This document shows positions 60,978 to 64,000 of a DNA stretch of 64,000 nucleotides, one piece after another. Below the pieces are notes generated by a model. The model did not search any database and was not told the DNA's origin. It saw nothing but the letters and a program-made list of their open reading frames with translations. The first letter of the stretch is position 1, and every line of letters starts with the position of its first letter. This stretch comes from Rhodobacteraceae bacterium EL53 (GTDB taxonomy: Bacteria > Pseudomonadota > Alphaproteobacteria > Rhodobacterales > Rhodobacteraceae), in the NCBI GenBank assembly GCA_900313015.1, contig OMPR01000017.1, positions 217,512 to 281,511 on the forward strand, read 5' to 3'. The translations under genes and the position numbers were made by a program.

Positions 60978-61340
60978 TTATTGGTTGGCGACGGCCCGTG
61001 TTGAAACCTGGAACACTTCGCCCGGTTCGATAAAGACGCGCATGACGTCGCCCTGAACCTCACTGGTGATCTTGGCGGTGGAATTGGAAGCCGTCGGTTC
61101 ACCATCCGTGAAATAGATGTTTCGTGTTTCGCCGGTAGGCAAAAGGACGTTGATCGTCACATTCTGTGCATCTCTGCGGATCAGTTCAGCATGGCAGTTT
61201 TGAATGGGCTGACCTGCAATTGCCGCACAGGGGAGCGTGCCAAGGGCATTTGATCCGTCGGTCCCAGACACAGACCCGCCTGCGGCTTGAGCTTGTGTTG
61301 ACAAAAGAGCAAGTGTGACTACGGCTGAAAGCAAGCGCAT
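60978..61340 (-). CDS. Small secreted protein of unknown function
   Basis: 120 aa with a signal peptide (MRLLSAVVTLALLSTQAQA). The mature sequence has LPCAAIAGQPIQNCHAELIR (two Cys) and beta-rich segments NVTINVLLPTGETRNIYFTD, ending in IEPGEVFQVSTRAVANQ. Homologues in the Rhodobacteraceae are annotated hypothetical. It probably resides in the periplasm. Convergent with the SDR gene; alone on its strand. Confidence 0.65.
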   Translation of the reverse strand: MRLLSAVVTLALLSTQAQAAGGSVSGTDGSNALGTLPCAAIAGQPIQNCHAELIRRDAQNVTINVLLPTGETRNIYFTDGEPTASNSTAKITSEVQGDVMRVFIEPGEVFQVSTRAVANQ

Positions 61341-61522
61341 GGGAAATCCTGTTGGGTTGAAAGCGTTGGCCTCAATTTGTCATTGCGATGGGGTGGTGTA
61401 AAGCAAAGGCGCAATAATCACGGGCCGATGACGCTAACACAGACGCTGCCCACTTGCTCTTGAGCACCCCCTCGCTTATGACGCGTGAAACCTGAAGCTA
61501 GGGCGCGGAGATATTAAACCCC

Positions 61523-62761
61523 ATGCCAACACTCGTAATGAAATTCGGCGGCACATCTGTCGCCAACCTGGATCGTATCCGTCGTGCGGCCAAACGCATC
61601 GGCGTAGAAGTTGCCAAGGGCTATGATGTCATCGTCATCGTTTCTGCCATGTCAGGTAAGACGAACGAGATGGTGGGCTGGGTCAATGAAACATCACCTT
61701 TGTATGATGCAAGGGAATATGATGCCGTTGTCTCTTCTGGTGAAAACGTCACAGCTGGGCTGATGGCGCTGACTTTGCAGGAAATGGATGTTCCCGCGCG
61801 CAGCTGGCAGGGGTGGCAGGTGCCGCTTTTGACCACCAGTGCCCACAGTCAGGCCCGGATTGAAGAGATTCCGACCAAAAACATCAACGAGAAGTTCGCC
61901 GAGGGCATGAAAGTCGCCGTCGTGGCTGGTTTTCAGGGTATCAGTCCTGAAGGGCGGATCACAACTCTAGGACGTGGTGGTTCAGATACTACAGCGGTTG
62001 CGTTTGCTGCTGCATTTGAAGCAGATCGCTGTGATATCTATACTGATGTGGATGGTGTTTATACCACTGACCCGCGCATCTGTGACAAAGCGCGCAAGCT
62101 GGACAAGATCTCGTTCGAGGAAATGCTCGAACTGGCCTCATTGGGGGCCAAAGTGTTGCAAACCCGTTCGGTCGAGCTGGCGATGCGCTACAAAGTGAAA
62201 CTGCGTGTTCTCTCAAGCTTTGAAGAACAATCTGACGAGGCCGGTACGCTGGTCTGCGACGAGGAGGAAATCATGGAATCCAATGTTGTGGCCGGTGTGG
62301 CCTATTCCCGCGACGAAGCCAAGATGACCTTGTTGTCGGTTGCGGATCGCCCTGGCATTGCCGCCACGATCTTTAACGCGCTGTCCGATGGTGGCGTCAA
62401 CGTTGATATGATCGTGCAGAACATTTCAGAAGAAGGTCGCACTGATATGACCTTTAGCTGCCCTACAGATCAGGTGGCACGCGCTGAGAAATCGCTGTTG
62501 GCGATCAAGGATGCGGGTGAGTTGAACTATGCTGAATTGATTGCAGATACGGATGTGGCAAAAGTGTCTGTCGTTGGTATCGGCATGCGGTCCCAGTCCG
62601 GTGTTGCGGCCAAAATGTTCAAGGTGCTCTCGGATGAGGGTATTAATATCAAGGTCATTACAACCTCTGAGATAAAAATTTCCGTATTGATTGATCGGAA
62701 ATACATGGAACTTGCTGTTCAGGCACTGCATGATGCTTTTGAACTGGACAAGGCAGCCTGA
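61523..62761 (+). CDS. lysC: Aspartate kinase
   Basis: 412 aa, GGAG upstream of ATG 61523. Phosphorylates aspartate, the first step to lysine, threonine and methionine. Catalytic motif MKFGGTSVANLDRIRRAA, TLGRGGSDTTAVAFAAAF, and two C-terminal ACT domains (VADRPGIAATIFNALSDGG and GIGMRSQSGVAAKMFKVLSD) that bind Lys/Thr for feedback inhibition. The single-chain length with two ACT domains matches the alpha-type kinase. ptsP follows after 45 bases. Confidence 0.96.
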   Translation: MPTLVMKFGGTSVANLDRIRRAAKRIGVEVAKGYDVIVIVSAMSGKTNEMVGWVNETSPLYDAREYDAVVSSGENVTAGLMALTLQEMDVPARSWQGWQVPLLTTSAHSQARIEEIPTKNINEKFAEGMKVAVVAGFQGISPEGRITTLGRGGSDTTAVAFAAAFEADRCDIYTDVDGVYTTDPRICDKARKLDKISFEEMLELASLGAKVLQTRSVELAMRYKVKLRVLSSFEEQSDEAGTLVCDEEEIMESNVVAGVAYSRDEAKMTLLSVADRPGIAATIFNALSDGGVNVDMIVQNISEEGRTDMTFSCPTDQVARAEKSLLAIKDAGELNYAELIADTDVAKVSVVGIGMRSQSGVAAKMFKVLSDEGINIKVITTSEIKISVLIDRKYMELAVQALHDAFELDKAA

Positions 62762-62806
62762 GCAAAACGCCAAGGGCCTGCCTGACTGAGATAAGGTGAC
62801 AGGCCC

Positions 62807-64000
62807 ATGGCGGACGGCACAGAAAGTGAATCCCGCAAGCTGCTTGGTCGGCTGCGTGAAGCGATGGCCAGCGATGACGCTGGTCAAGCGCGCTTGGATA
62901 AGATCACCCATTTGATTGCGGACAGTATGGGCAGCGAAGTCTGCTCGGTCTATTTGTTCCGTGATTCTGATACTTTAGAGCTCTGTGCGACCGAAGGGTT
63001 GCAATCGGAGTCTGTCCACCAGACACGTCTGCGGATGGGCGAAGGTCTGGTCGGGCGGGTGGCCAAGTACAGCAAAGTTATTAATACCCCTGACGCTCCG
63101 TCGACCAAAGGGTTCCGCTATATGCCGGAAACCGGCGAAGAACGGTTTTCGTCTTTCCTTGGGATACCGATTCAGCGGCTTGGCGAAAAGCTTGGCGTGT
63201 TGGTTGTTCAATCTCGTGAGGCGCGCGAGTTTTCAGCTGACGAAGTGTATGCTTTGGAAGTGGTTGCGATGGTCATTGCTGAAATGACCGAGCTTGGTGC
63301 TTTTGTGGGCGAGGGTGCGGCCTTGTCGCCCTTGCATCAACAATCTGTCTTGTTGCGTGGCGGAACCGGTCAAGAAGGCGCTGCCGAAGGACACGTGCTG
63401 TTGCACGAACCCCGCGTCGTTATCACTAATCCTATTGCTGATGATCCGGTACGCGAAGTTGAGCGCCTAAACGGTGCGGTTGAAGAGCTGCGCGTGGGCG
63501 TAGATAAGATGCTCGAGATGTCCCAAAATGGGGACAAAGAACAGCTGCAAGTTCTAGAAGCGTATCGGATGTTTGCTAATTCCAAGGGTTGGATGCGGCG
63601 CATGGAGGAAGACATCTCGCGGGGGTTGAGTGCCGAAGCCGCCGTCGAGAAAGAGCAATCACAGGCGCGCGCGCGGATGGAGCAAGTCAACGACCCCTAT
63701 CTGCGTGAGCGTTTGGCCGATCTTGACGACCTAAGCAACCGACTATTGCGTATTTTGACCGGGCAAGGTGTTCAATCCGGGGCAGAGCATCCAGCAGATG
63801 CCATTTTGGTGGCCCGGAATATTGGACCCGGCGAATTGCTGGAATATGGACGTGCCCTTAAAGGGATCGTGCTGGAAGAAGGCTCGGTCGGGTCTCATGC
63901 AGCGATCGTTGCGCGTGCATTGGCGATTCCTTTGGTTGTTCATGCGGAACGGATCACGACCGAAGCTTTGAATGGCGATCATGTCATGGTGGACGGGGAT
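62807..64000 (+). CDS. ptsP: Phosphoenolpyruvate-protein phosphotransferase PtsP (Enzyme I-Ntr), 3' end missing
   Basis: Open from ATG 62807 (MADGTESESRKLLGRLREAM) to the window end, 398 codons of an expected 750 or so. Residues about 1-170 form a GAF domain (SEVCSVYLFRDSDTLELCAT, RMGEGLVGRVAKYSKVINTP). From about 180 the Enzyme I N-terminal domain follows, and GSVGSHAAIVARALAIPLVV contains the phosphorylated His. PtsP passes phosphate from PEP to NPr in the nitrogen phosphotransfer system, which signals nitrogen and carbon status. lysC-ptsP neighbourhood is common in Alphaproteobacteria. Confidence 0.96.
   Translation, partial: MADGTESESRKLLGRLREAMASDDAGQARLDKITHLIADSMGSEVCSVYLFRDSDTLELCATEGLQSESVHQTRLRMGEGLVGRVAKYSKVINTPDAPSTKGFRYMPETGEERFSSFLGIPIQRLGEKLGVLVVQSREAREFSADEVYALEVVAMVIAEMTELGAFVGEGAALSPLHQQSVLLRGGTGQEGAAEGHVLLHEPRVVITNPIADDPVREVERLNGAVEELRVGVDKMLEMSQNGDKEQLQVLEAYRMFANSKGWMRRMEEDISRGLSAEAAVEKEQSQARARMEQVNDPYLRERLADLDDLSNRLLRILTGQGVQSGAEHPADAILVARNIGPGELLEYGRALKGIVLEEGSVGSHAAIVARALAIPLVVHAERITTEALNGDHVMVDGD

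Noticed and set aside
1-64000. tRNA, rRNA, CRISPR array, transposase, integrase or prophage
   Set aside because: None seen on reading both strands by eye; the lepA-side scar suggests a past element, but no recombinase remains in the window.

Overview
The window reads as chromosome of a marine alphaproteobacterium of the Rhodobacteraceae (Roseobacter group). This rests on a GcrA cell-cycle regulator, a Hint_2-type secreted protein, a GAF-domain PtsP beside lysC, DUF1178, a PCu(A)C copper chaperone, and many short operons with moderately high GC and GTG/ATG stop-start overlaps. No tRNA, rRNA, CRISPR array, transposase or integrase was seen. The first gene (thrC) and the last (ptsP) run off the ends.

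Layout. 1-9 kb: thrC, M16 protease and GNAT in an overlapping operon; an MBL-fold protein; a D-2-hydroxyacid dehydrogenase-type flavoenzyme; an SseB-like protein; a 50-bp perfect palindrome; a YghU-type GST; a YHS-domain protein; gcrA. 9-16.6 kb: an orphan ABC-2 permease, MFS and EamA transporters, then an arginine operon (argD, argF, and a protein joining a CASTOR-like ACT domain to a GNAT domain) and a LysR regulator. 16.7-30.3 kb: sterol desaturase-like protein, PanE-like reductase, Pit phosphate transporter, Nudix hydrolase, gnd, GMC oxidoreductase, a short TrmO, an EamA exporter with a divergent TetR and two matching operators, hrpB, meaB and rpmB. 30.3-36.6 kb: copper chaperone pair, sirtuin, low-molecular-weight phosphatase, a LysR regulator divergent from a HisD-family dehydrogenase, a small secreted protein and a Hint-domain protein.

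36.6-41.3 kb is the oddest stretch. lepA is intact, but it is flanked by AT-richer, decaying accessory DNA. Upstream is a minus-strand gene broken by one frameshift and two stop codons. Downstream is a degenerate second copy of the last 62 codons of lepA, followed by a DUF3800 gene with an in-frame amber codon. This looks like the scar of an insertion at the 3' end of lepA.

41.4-50 kb: an entericidin-like lipoprotein (45 aa), rimO, an AsmA-like protein, and a four-gene capsule export/precursor operon (kpsT-like, kpsE-like, kdsA, phosphomannomutase family). 50-64 kb: uracil-DNA glycosylase, apt and mtnP (methylthioadenosine salvage) around a small ribbon-helix-helix gene and a LysE exporter; a VOC protein; a secreted IalB-like protein; a SulP transporter; a flavin reductase; GNAT; EcsC; a second Nudix paralogue; DUF1178; an SDR; lysC; and the 5' part of ptsP.

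Most of the window is ordinary core metabolism and transport. The observations most worth follow-up are the ACT-GNAT fusion in the arginine operon, the lepA tail duplication with decayed genes on both sides, the 50-bp palindrome, and several small genes and operators that simple ORF calling would miss. All family names come from recognising protein sequence by eye; no database search was run.
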